Shown piece by piece: positions 1 to 8,284 of a stretch of DNA of 64,000 bases. Within the stretch, counting starts at the first letter, position 1, and the number at the start of each line of letters is the position of its first letter. Position numbers and translations under genes: made by a program. The notes beneath the pieces are model-generated. The model did not search any database and was not told the origin of the DNA. It saw nothing but the letters and a program-made list of their open reading frames with translations. This DNA is from Oscillospiraceae bacterium (GTDB taxonomy: Bacteria > Bacillota > Clostridia > Oscillospirales > Oscillospiraceae). The stretch is from NCBI GenBank assembly GCA_016292255.1, contig JAEEZZ010000066.1, forward strand, positions 1 to 64,000, in the 5' to 3' direction.

Positions 1-1080
1 AATTCCGGCCAGGGCAAGAGCTATCTCATGAAGCTTCTGCTGACGAACCTGCGGGAGGCCGGGAAACGGATCATCACGCTGGACGCGGAAGCGGAGTACG
101 AGGATCTGACCGCCGCCCTCGGCGGCTGCTACATCGACTTCATGTCGGGGGAGTATATCATCAACCCTCTGGAACCCAAAGCCTGGAGCGACGGCAGCGG
201 AGACGTGGACGCGACAACGCCGGAGGCTTTCCGGCGTGTGACCCGCCTGTCCCAGCACGTCGCCTTCCTCAAGGACTTCTTCCGGGCCTACAAGGAGTTC
301 AACGACGCCCAGATCGACACCATTGAAATCCTGCTCATGAAACTGTACGCCCGCTTTGGGATCACCGACAGCACCGACTACAGCGAGAAGCGTCCGGGAG
401 ACTATCCCACCATGGCAGACTTCTATAAGCTCTGCGAAGAAGAATACAACACCTTCGACAAGCAGAGAAAATACTTGTATACGGAGAAGCTGCTGCGGGA
501 GGTCTGCCTGGGCATTCACTCCATGTGCGTCGGCGCGGAGAGCAAGTACTTCAATGGCCACACCAATATTGTGGACGATCAGTTCCTGTGCTTCGGCGTC
601 AAGGGCCTCATGGACACCAACAAACGGCTGAAGGATGCCATGCTGTTCAACATCCTGTCCTACATGAGCAACGAACTTCTGGGGAAGGGCGGCACGGCGG
701 CGTCCATCGACGAGCTCTATCTGTTCCTGACAAATCTGACCGCAATCGAATATATTCGCAATGCCTGCAAGCGCGTGCGTAAAAAGAACTCGGCGATTAT
801 CATGGCCTCGCAGAACATTGAGGATTTCCTGATCCCGTCCATCCGGGAATACACGAAACCGCTGTTCTCGATCCCGACGCATCACTTCCTTTTCAACCCC
901 GGCCAGATCAATCCCAAGGAGTTCATGGACGCCCTTCAGGTGGAGCCCAGCGAGTTTGAGCTGATCAAGTACCCGGAGCGCGGCTCCTGCCTGTACCGCT
1001 GCGGCAACGAGCGCTATCTGCTTCAGGTCATCGCGCCGGACCACAAGGCCGCGCTCTTCGGCACGGCGGGAGGCGCATAA
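1..1080 (+). CDS. VirB4/TraE-like conjugation ATPase, C-terminal part (5' end outside window)
   Basis: The frame is open to base 1 and reads NSGQGKSYLM (Walker A-like), then LDAEAEYEDL and an SIDELYLFL / IIMASQNIEDFL segment typical of VirB4 ATPases. Confidence 0.85.
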   Translation, partial: NSGQGKSYLMKLLLTNLREAGKRIITLDAEAEYEDLTAALGGCYIDFMSGEYIINPLEPKAWSDGSGDVDATTPEAFRRVTRLSQHVAFLKDFFRAYKEFNDAQIDTIEILLMKLYARFGITDSTDYSEKRPGDYPTMADFYKLCEEEYNTFDKQRKYLYTEKLLREVCLGIHSMCVGAESKYFNGHTNIVDDQFLCFGVKGLMDTNKRLKDAMLFNILSYMSNELLGKGGTAASIDELYLFLTNLTAIEYIRNACKRVRKKNSAIIMASQNIEDFLIPSIREYTKPLFSIPTHHFLFNPGQINPKEFMDALQVEPSEFELIKYPERGSCLYRCGNERYLLQVIAPDHKAALFGTAGGA

Positions 1081-2141
1081 TGAGCGCCGCTGCCATTGCC
1101 GCGAAAGTGGCTTCCGCCGTCCTCTCCAGCGAGAAGGGCCGTAAGACAGCCGGTACAGTGATCCTGGTCATTCTCGTCGTCCTGCTGACGCCAGTTCTGG
1201 CCATTGCCGCGCTGTTCAGCAGCGGCATCAGCTTTGACACCAGCAGCCTTGCGGACCAGGTCGTGGCCCAGATGTCAGCAGAGCAGCAGGCACGGATGGA
1301 GCAGATCAACGCCATGGGAATTGAGATCGAAAACGCCATGCGGGACGCCGGGTTCGGCGTCCGCTATCTGGAGGCCCACGTCCTCTTTCTCCTTGCCCTG
1401 TCGGATCACATGGGCGAGGAGGATTTTGTTTCCAGGCTCGTCAGTTGCTTCGCCGCCAACCAGACGGACTCCCAGCTCATTGCCGCCGTCAATGCCGAGT
1501 TCGGTACGGAGATAGACGTTGAAGATTTTACCCATGTGATGAACGGCATCCGATCCGTCTACATCGACACTTCCAATTACGTGGATCTCTCCATGAAAAA
1601 CAACCTGGATCTGGTCGAGTTCGCAAAGGAAGCGGAGCGGACAGGCTGGGGCTACGTCTGGGGGACCTACGGCCTGATTCTGACGGAGGAACGCTTCAAC
1701 GCCAAGCTGGAGCAGTATCCGGACGATATTGGCGAACACGAAGAATTCATTCGCAGCCACTGGATCGGCAGACGGACCGCGGACTGCGGCGGGCTCATCA
1801 AGGCCTACGGCTGGCTTGATCCCGACACGCATGAAATCTCCTACGGCACCAACGGCTTCACAGACTACGGCGCCAACGGGATGTACTATGCCGCTCCCGA
1901 AAAAGGCTCCATTGAGACTATCCCGGAGATTCCCGGCCTCGCCGTCTGGCATGAAGGTCACATCGGGATCTACATTGGCAACGGCGAGGTCATCGAGGCC
2001 ATGGGAACCCGATACGGCGTGGTCAAAACCGTTCTCGCGAACGGCTCCTGGACCGACTGGCTCAAGATCCCAGGCATTACCTACATCGAGGTGCCGGAGT
2101 CCCCGGCACCTACTGACACTACAGAAACGGAGGAACCATAA
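1080..2141 (+). CDS. Membrane-anchored NlpC/P60-like peptidoglycan hydrolase of the conjugation module
   Basis: N-terminal TM segment (VILVILVVLLTPVLAIAALF); C-terminal DCGGLIKAY and HIGIYIGNGEVIEA resemble NlpC/P60 Cys and His motifs. Confidence 0.7.
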   Translation: MSAAAIAAKVASAVLSSEKGRKTAGTVILVILVVLLTPVLAIAALFSSGISFDTSSLADQVVAQMSAEQQARMEQINAMGIEIENAMRDAGFGVRYLEAHVLFLLALSDHMGEEDFVSRLVSCFAANQTDSQLIAAVNAEFGTEIDVEDFTHVMNGIRSVYIDTSNYVDLSMKNNLDLVEFAKEAERTGWGYVWGTYGLILTEERFNAKLEQYPDDIGEHEEFIRSHWIGRRTADCGGLIKAYGWLDPDTHEISYGTNGFTDYGANGMYYAAPEKGSIETIPEIPGLAVWHEGHIGIYIGNGEVIEAMGTRYGVVKTVLANGSWTDWLKIPGITYIEVPESPAPTDTTETEEP

Positions 2142-3230
2142 ATGCAGCCTTATCTTTTGAAAATTCCCCTGCAGCGGAAAGATCCGGAGGTCCACTTCGA
2201 GGCATGCCAGGTGGATCACGTTCACACCCTGAGCGAAAGCGAATTCCGCTTCTTCCAGCACAACCTCATGCTGGAACATGATTTCCTGCGCGACTACAAT
2301 CTCCACCATGCCGCTCCGCCCTCGGAAGGCGTCCGCAACGGCGTCCTCATTTTGAGCTCGGGCTCGGATGACGGCATTCTCGTCTGCACTGAAGGCTACG
2401 ACTACGCCCGGTACAGCGCCTACGTTCCCTACGCCAAGCAGATTCTGATGCTGAAGCAGTACCCTGCACTCCAGGACTACGGCAAAGAGATGGCAGACCT
2501 GGTCGACAAGTGCATCCAGAAAGCCGTGACTGTCGGTCTGCCGGAGCCGTACAAGCTCTCGCTGGAAGCCCTGGGCGGGGAATCCGCCCACCAGTCATTC
2601 AATGACGAACTGTTCCTGGAGATGCTCGGCAACCGCTCCGAAGTGGAAGACATGGAGGTTGACGGCGACGACCTTCTGCTGACCATCTCCCAGGAGCATC
2701 TGCCCCGGCGTGATCAGGAGCTCCGGGTGCTCCTCGACGAGGATCTTAAAGTCGCCTGCGCGAAGCATCTGCTGTGGCTGTACGACGCTGGCGGCGAACA
2801 GGCCAACTTCAGCAACTGCGAATTCCTCGGGGTAGACTTCTCCGGCATGGAACTTAACAGCGCTGTCTTCGACGGAGCCGTATTCAAGTCCTGTACTTTC
2901 CATGACGCCTCTCTCTGTTTTACGTCCATGAAAGGCTGTACCTTCATCGGCTGCGGCTGCCGTGACATGACAGCAGAGGAAGCTGTTTTCCGGAACGCTG
3001 TTTTCGACCATTGCGATCTGACCGGCGCTGTCATGACCCACAGTGATCTCTCTGGGGCGGTGCTCCAGGACAGCGAGACGGAAAACGCCAGCCTTCAGAA
3101 CTGCCTGATCAAGGGCATGCTCCTGCGGGATGCGGGCTCCGCTACGCTGAACATGGTCGGCACGACCATCGACGAGGAAGCTTGGAGCGGCCAGGAGCTG
3201 CAGGCGTTATCTGAGGAGGAGTTGCTGTGA
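2142..3230 (+). CDS. ICE-encoded protein with C-terminal pentapeptide repeats
   Basis: C-terminal run ANFSNCEFLGVDFSGMELNSAVFDGAVFKSC...AVFRNAVFDHCDLTGAVMTHSDLSGAVL has A(D/N)LXX periodicity. Confidence 0.65.
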   Translation: MQPYLLKIPLQRKDPEVHFEACQVDHVHTLSESEFRFFQHNLMLEHDFLRDYNLHHAAPPSEGVRNGVLILSSGSDDGILVCTEGYDYARYSAYVPYAKQILMLKQYPALQDYGKEMADLVDKCIQKAVTVGLPEPYKLSLEALGGESAHQSFNDELFLEMLGNRSEVEDMEVDGDDLLLTISQEHLPRRDQELRVLLDEDLKVACAKHLLWLYDAGGEQANFSNCEFLGVDFSGMELNSAVFDGAVFKSCTFHDASLCFTSMKGCTFIGCGCRDMTAEEAVFRNAVFDHCDLTGAVMTHSDLSGAVLQDSETENASLQNCLIKGMLLRDAGSATLNMVGTTIDEEAWSGQELQALSEEELL

Positions 3231-3487
3231 AAACAACGACGATCCACGTCTCCTTTGACGAAGAAAAAATCAGCGCCTTGAATCTCTACCTCGGGTTGAA
3301 AAACCTGACCTTGGAAGGAGAACTGCAGGCCGCTCTCACCCAGCTCTTTCAGCGGCACGTTCCGTCGCAGGTACAGAACTTCATCTCCATGCGCAACGAC
3401 GGCAGCCCGGAGCCGGTGGTGCCGAAGCCCAAGCGCGGCAAGCCGTCTCCCGTCCAGACGGAGGAGGTGCCTGCCGGTGAGCAGTGA
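3227..3487 (+). CDS. Small uncharacterised ICE protein
   Basis: ORF overlapping the preceding stop, colinear with the module. Confidence 0.5.
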   Translation: MKTTTIHVSFDEEKISALNLYLGLKNLTLEGELQAALTQLFQRHVPSQVQNFISMRNDGSPEPVVPKPKRGKPSPVQTEEVPAGEQ

Positions 3488-3686
3488 CAACGAAAAACGG
3501 TGTCAGTTTCCGGATGGAGTGACAATCCGGCCTGACGGCGTCAACGAGCTTGATCCCTGCTTCTACGAAGAGATCGAAACGGTGAAACACTGCACGGTCC
3601 ATGTCCTGCGCTGCCAGCGTTGCGGTCACATCGAGATCGAGTGGGAACGGGAGTCGGCCAGTGAACCTGATGAAGAGGAGGGCTGA
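3477..3686 (+). CDS. Small Cys-containing protein (CxxCG)
   Basis: 69 aa ORF with VLRCQRCGHIEIEW, overlapping its neighbour. Confidence 0.45.
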   Translation: MSSDNEKRCQFPDGVTIRPDGVNELDPCFYEEIETVKHCTVHVLRCQRCGHIEIEWERESASEPDEEEG

Positions 3687-3687
3687 C

Positions 3688-3834
3688 ATGAGCAGCGAAA
3701 TCACGATCCCCGCAGAGTATGTTCCTGCGGTATTGTTCTGTGCGGCCTCCATGGAGCTCTCCGTGGAGGCTGTCGTTGAAATCGCAGTCAGATTCTATTT
3801 GCACGACAGGAGGCAAGAGCACAATGACGAATGA
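3688..3834 (+). CDS. Small protein, possibly ribbon-helix-helix-like
   Basis: MSSEITIPAEYVPAVLFCAASMELSVEAVVEIAVRFYLHDRRQEHNDE; overlaps the next start. Confidence 0.4.
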   Translation: MSSEITIPAEYVPAVLFCAASMELSVEAVVEIAVRFYLHDRRQEHNDE

Positions 3835-4291
3835 AACCAAAGGCATTACAGTCAAGATCGACGCAGGGCTCCACGCGCAGGTGCGTGAGTATATCGAAGC
3901 CCACGGCATGACCATGGCGGAATTCGTTGCCCAGGCTTTGGACAACGAGCTCCATCCCAAATATCAATTACAGGAGGCAAGCACAATGGCAAATACCAGA
4001 ACTGTTGCGTTCCAGGTTCCGGAGGATCTGTTCCAGAGGATCAAGGAGTACCTGGCCCGCAACAACATGACCCAGCGCCAGTTCTTCCTTGGCCTCATCG
4101 AGGCCGAGCTGGACCGGGAGCAGAACGAACGTTACGACCTCCAGGCGGCGGAATCCGCCAAAGCGGATCCCGCCGAAACGGAGCAGGCCGGGAATGATAC
4201 CGGCCCCGACGCCGACGAGCAGGCCGCTTCCGAAGAGGATTCCCAGCCCGATCCTGAGGAGACCGCTCCGGAGAACGAGCTCGCCATGTGA
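3824..4291 (+). CDS. Tandem ribbon-helix-helix-like DNA-binding protein
   Basis: Two RHH-like units: GITVKIDAGLHAQVREYIEAHGMTMAEFVAQAL and RTVAFQVPEDLFQRIKEYLARNNMTQRQFFLGLIEAEL. Confidence 0.5.
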   Translation: MTNETKGITVKIDAGLHAQVREYIEAHGMTMAEFVAQALDNELHPKYQLQEASTMANTRTVAFQVPEDLFQRIKEYLARNNMTQRQFFLGLIEAELDREQNERYDLQAAESAKADPAETEQAGNDTGPDADEQAASEEDSQPDPEETAPENELAM

Positions 4292-4469
4292 CCGCGCAGA
4301 ATCCCCCGCTGTGAGGCCCGTTGTGCCGATTTGTGGGCTTTTCACGCCGAAGAAGAGTGAGGACCCCAGGCATCATAACGAGCGGATTTGCGGGGTCTTT
4401 GAATGCGAACCGGCCCGCCTTCAGAATCCTGTTTCCAGGAGCTGTGGGCGGGTCGATTCGCAAGCAGGA

Positions 4470-4506
4470 GAAAAGCCTGGAGTCACTTCGGGACTCCAGG
4501 CTTTTC
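4470..4506. terminator. Perfect 15-bp inverted repeat (GAAAAGCCTGGAGTC / GACTCCAGGCTTTTC), terminator-like
   Basis: Direct reading; 7-nt loop ACTTCGG. Confidence 0.6.
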
Positions 4507-4567
4507 CACCGCCGCCGGCAACGCCGACGGCACAAGGGATTTCGGGCTTTCCATCGTTTCTGAAAAG

Positions 4568-4650
4568 TGGAGTCAAATCAGCAGCCCAGAATGCGTTTTG
4601 GAGTCAAAAGTCCAGTTTTCCCAGTGTTTCCCCACGTTTTTATGGAGTCA
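4568..4650. promoter_or_regulatory. Three direct repeats TGGAGTCA just upstream of mobilisation genes; candidate oriT or accessory-protein binding region
   Basis: TGGAGTCA at 4568-4575, 4599-4606 and 4643-4650; a fourth copy lies in the hairpin at 4478-4485. Confidence 0.4.
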
Positions 4651-4677
4651 TGCCCCTTTTGGAGGGAGATTACGCTT

Positions 4678-5079
4678 ATGAATAAAACCAAACACAAAAT
4701 CGCGGTGTATCTGCACCCGGAAACCATGGAGCAACTGGAACAGGTCTACCGCGAGGATGGCTGCAGAAGCCGAACTGAATTCATCGAGAAAGCTGTGCGC
4801 TTCTATCTGGCTTATCTTTCCGCATCGGATAGTCAATCCCTATTGCCCAACACCTTCCTGTCTAACATGAAAAGTATCGTTGCAGAGAGCGACAATCGCG
4901 TCAGCCGTCTGCTCTTCAAGCTCGCTGTTGAGATGGCGATGATGGTGAATCTTCTGGCAAGCATTTCTGACGTGGATGATATTACCTTGGCCCGTCTGCG
5001 CGGCGAATGCATCAAAGAAGTCAAAAAACTGAACGGCGCTCTCTCCATGGAGGAGGCTGTCAAATGGCAGCGGGGATAA
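4678..5079 (+). CDS. RHH-type relaxosome accessory protein (MobC-like)
   Basis: HKIAVYLHPETMEQLEQVYREDGCRSRTEFIEKAVRFYL is an RHH pattern, immediately upstream of the relaxase. Confidence 0.6.
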   Translation: MNKTKHKIAVYLHPETMEQLEQVYREDGCRSRTEFIEKAVRFYLAYLSASDSQSLLPNTFLSNMKSIVAESDNRVSRLLFKLAVEMAMMVNLLASISDVDDITLARLRGECIKEVKKLNGALSMEEAVKWQRG

Positions 5080-5082
5080 ATT

Positions 5083-7386
5083 ATGGCGCGGCTGATAACC
5101 AAGTTCAAGTTTGTCAAGCCCACCAGAAAGATGAGGCTGGGCGGTTATGCGGAGTACATTGCCAAGCGGGAAGGTGTTGAACGAATCGACAAAAGTCAGC
5201 GGCTGCTTCCTGCAACTCAAAAACAGACAGACCTGATTCGACGGCTGATCAAAGACTTCCCGGACAGCAAAAAGGCCTTTGAATACGAAGACTATCTGAA
5301 GAACAAAACCGTTGGGTTCGCCTCCGATTTCATTTCCAGAACGATAGAAGATCACGCGGATCAGTGCATGAATGTCAAAACCTACGCAGACTACATCGCA
5401 ACCCGTCCCAGAGCGGAGCGGTTTGGTTCGCATGGACTGTTCACCGACGATAGCGTTCCCGTGCAGCTCTCCAAGGTTTCCGCTGAGTTGAACCACCACA
5501 ATGGAAATGTGTGGACTGCAATAGTCTCCATTCGAAGAGAAGACGCAGAGCGTCTTGGCTATGATCAGGGCAAACGCTGGCGGGATATGCTCCGCTCCCA
5601 GACGCAAAACTTTTCGGATGCGTTCCACATTCCTATGCGAAATCTGAAATGGTTTGCGGCTTTCCACAACGAGTCCTATCACCCGCACGTCCATCTTATC
5701 GTCTATTCAACTGATCCCGCGGAAGGTTTTCTTTCCAAAGACGGTGTGGAAAAACTGCGTGCTTCTTTCGCAAAGGATATCTTCGCGCAGGATCTGCACA
5801 GCCTCTACGTTGCGCAGACAGAGCATCGGGATGCGCTTCGTGTGCAGAGCAGAGCCCAGATTGCGGAGATTATTTCGCAGATCAACCACGGTGTCTACGA
5901 CAACCTAGAGGTAGAGAACATGCTCTTGCTGTTGGCACAAAGGCTTGCGGACACGTCCGGAAAAAAGGTTTACGGCTACTTGAAAGCAGATGACAAAGGG
6001 CTGGTGGACGCCATCGTTGACGAACTTGCCGCTGACAGTCGGATCTCCAGGCTCTATGATTTGTGGTATGAACAGCGCGAAGAAATCCTTCGAACCTATA
6101 CCGATACGATGCCGGAGCGTATACCTTTGTCAGAAAACAAGGAGTTCAAAAGCATCAAAAACGCCGTCATCCAAGAAGCGCTGAACCTTTCCCTGCACCG
6201 GTTTTCTGTAGAAGAACCCATCGAGCCGGATGAATTGGCTCTCACGGAGTCAATGCCGAAGGAGCGCGAGGACGATGTTTTCCCTCCGACTCAAGGTGTT
6301 ATTTCACAGGAGCCACGGCAAGAAAACTATCAACCGTCTGCGGATTCAACGGAACTACCATCGAAGTCTGAGCCATTCGTCGCTCTGTATCAGCACAGAG
6401 ACGCCATTGATTTCAACAGCTACGCCTTCAAGCTATACCAAGCCGCAAAGGAATTGCTGAACCGGGACTCCGAAGAATATGATCCGGACAGAGCCGTTGC
6501 AATGCTGACCGCCGCCGCAGAAGAGGGCTTGTCTATCGCGCAATACCGCCTCGGCAAGCTCCTTCTGCTCGGAACGGATGTTGAGCAAAGCATAGAGGAC
6601 GCAGTCTTTTGGCTCGGCAAGGCCGCAGAGCAAGAGAACGAATGGGCCCAATACCTGCTCGGCAAAACGCTCCTTCGCGGAGAGCTTGTTGCCCAAGACT
6701 CCGTCCATGCGATGGAATTGCTGGAAGCATCATACCGGCAGGGCAACCGCTACGCCGCATACACCCTCGGAAAAGCGTATCTGGACGGACGCCTTCTGCC
6801 GCAGGATATCCCCGCTGCACTGGAACGGCTGTTCTTCTCGGCACAGGAAGAATTTGCCCCTGCACAATATCAGTACGGCAAACTGCTCTACCACGGAGAA
6901 CATCTTCCGCGGGATATCAATGCGGCCCTGCGGTATCTGGAAGCGGCGGCACAAGGGAAAAATCCCTATGCCGCCGCTCTTGCCGCAAAGATTTATCTGA
7001 CAGACGAAGCCCACAAGAGCATAACGGATACCATTAGGCTCTTCCAACTGGCCGCAGAGAACGGCAGCGACTATGCAGAGTGCATGCTTGGGAAGCTCTA
7101 TCTGTTCGGCCATGAAGTCGAACAAGACATCCGGCTCGCGCTCTATTGGCTGGAGGCTTCTGCCGGTCATGGTAATCAATACGCTGCCCAGCTCCTGCAC
7201 AGTTATCACACGGGGCGTATCTGGGGCTGTTCTCTTGGTGCGCTTCGCCTGCTCCAACAGCTTGCCCGGACCTTCGATGAACGGGAGCAGGAGCAGAACC
7301 GAAACCTAAAACTGATGAAAGCGGAGCGAAAGCTATTACAAAAGATTGAGGAAAAGCGACAGGCCCACGGCTTGAAACACGGATAA
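5083..7386 (+). CDS. MobP-type (MobP3-like) relaxase with C-terminal Sel1 repeats
   Basis: N-terminal FVKPTRKMRLGGYAEYIAKREGVERI; HxH motif HPHVHLIVYST; C-terminal Sel1-like repeats (AQYRLGKLLLLGTDV..., AQYLLGKTLLRGELV...). Confidence 0.8.
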   Translation: MARLITKFKFVKPTRKMRLGGYAEYIAKREGVERIDKSQRLLPATQKQTDLIRRLIKDFPDSKKAFEYEDYLKNKTVGFASDFISRTIEDHADQCMNVKTYADYIATRPRAERFGSHGLFTDDSVPVQLSKVSAELNHHNGNVWTAIVSIRREDAERLGYDQGKRWRDMLRSQTQNFSDAFHIPMRNLKWFAAFHNESYHPHVHLIVYSTDPAEGFLSKDGVEKLRASFAKDIFAQDLHSLYVAQTEHRDALRVQSRAQIAEIISQINHGVYDNLEVENMLLLLAQRLADTSGKKVYGYLKADDKGLVDAIVDELAADSRISRLYDLWYEQREEILRTYTDTMPERIPLSENKEFKSIKNAVIQEALNLSLHRFSVEEPIEPDELALTESMPKEREDDVFPPTQGVISQEPRQENYQPSADSTELPSKSEPFVALYQHRDAIDFNSYAFKLYQAAKELLNRDSEEYDPDRAVAMLTAAAEEGLSIAQYRLGKLLLLGTDVEQSIEDAVFWLGKAAEQENEWAQYLLGKTLLRGELVAQDSVHAMELLEASYRQGNRYAAYTLGKAYLDGRLLPQDIPAALERLFFSAQEEFAPAQYQYGKLLYHGEHLPRDINAALRYLEAAAQGKNPYAAALAAKIYLTDEAHKSITDTIRLFQLAAENGSDYAECMLGKLYLFGHEVEQDIRLALYWLEASAGHGNQYAAQLLHSYHTGRIWGCSLGALRLLQQLARTFDEREQEQNRNLKLMKAERKLLQKIEEKRQAHGLKHG

Positions 7387-7403
7387 CACAGAAAGGAATC
7401 GCC

Positions 7404-8282
7404 ATGTCAGAGTTATATTATTTCTCACCGGAGCAAAAGGAAATCGCCCAGCGGACTAATCTTGTAGAGTTGCTTCGCGCTCAGGGAGAGGTACTCAAAC
7501 CATCTGGTTCAGAATATGAATGGCTATGCCAGGGGCAGAAGGTCACCATCCGGCGCAATCTTTGGTATCATCAGTACGAGCAAGTCGGCGGGGACGCCGT
7601 TGGTTTTGTTCGCAAGTTCCTTGGAAAGAGCTACATCGACGCGGTAGAATATCTGCTCCGATTCAACGGCGAGCCCTTGCCGGAGCATCCGCATCAGATG
7701 CAGGAACCGTTTGTGCTGCCGCCCGCCTGCGAGAGTTTCAAACGCGTCTTCGCTTACCTCGTCAATCAGCGTAAAATTGACCGGGAGATCGTCTACGCAT
7801 TTGTTCACAAACGTATGATCTTCGAGTCGGCCAAGCACCACAACGTCGTGTTCGTTGGCTATGACAAGGACGGCGTTCCCCGCCATGCGCACAAGCGAAG
7901 CACAGCAAAAGAAGGGACCTACAAATGCAATGTCGCTGGGAGCCAGCCAGAATACAGTTTCCATTGGCACGGCATTGGAGAGGCCTTGTATCTCTTCGAG
8001 GCTCCCATCGATATGTTGTCCTTCATAACACTGCACCAGGACGGCTGGCGGCAGCAAAGCTATGCCGCGGCCTGCTCCGTCTCCGACAAGGTGTTGTTTC
8101 AAATGCTCCAGGACAATCCCAACATCAAAAACGTCTGCATCTGCTTCGACAGCGACGAGCCGGGGCAAACTGCCGTGCAGAGAATCTCGGACAGATTATT
8201 TCTTCGCGGAGTCAAATCAGAAGTCCTCATCCCAGCCCACAAGGACTGGAACGAGGACTTAATCTATGCAAGGAAGGAGTAA
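7404..8282 (+). CDS. DUF3991/toprim domain protein
   Basis: KNVCICFDSDEPGQTAVQRI is toprim-like; located between relaxase and T4CP as in Clostridial ICEs. Confidence 0.65.
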   Translation: MSELYYFSPEQKEIAQRTNLVELLRAQGEVLKPSGSEYEWLCQGQKVTIRRNLWYHQYEQVGGDAVGFVRKFLGKSYIDAVEYLLRFNGEPLPEHPHQMQEPFVLPPACESFKRVFAYLVNQRKIDREIVYAFVHKRMIFESAKHHNVVFVGYDKDGVPRHAHKRSTAKEGTYKCNVAGSQPEYSFHWHGIGEALYLFEAPIDMLSFITLHQDGWRQQSYAAACSVSDKVLFQMLQDNPNIKNVCICFDSDEPGQTAVQRISDRLFLRGVKSEVLIPAHKDWNEDLIYARKE

Positions 8283-8284
8283 GC

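Noticed and set aside
1275-2591. 438 aa minus-strand ORF
   Set aside because: Antisense to well-supported conjugation genes on the plus strand; no RBS or motif support.
4089-4685. Overlapping ORFs of 198, 146, 80 and 92 aa around 4.1-4.7 kb
   Set aside because: They cross the terminator hairpin and iteron region in several frames; this stretch looks non-coding.
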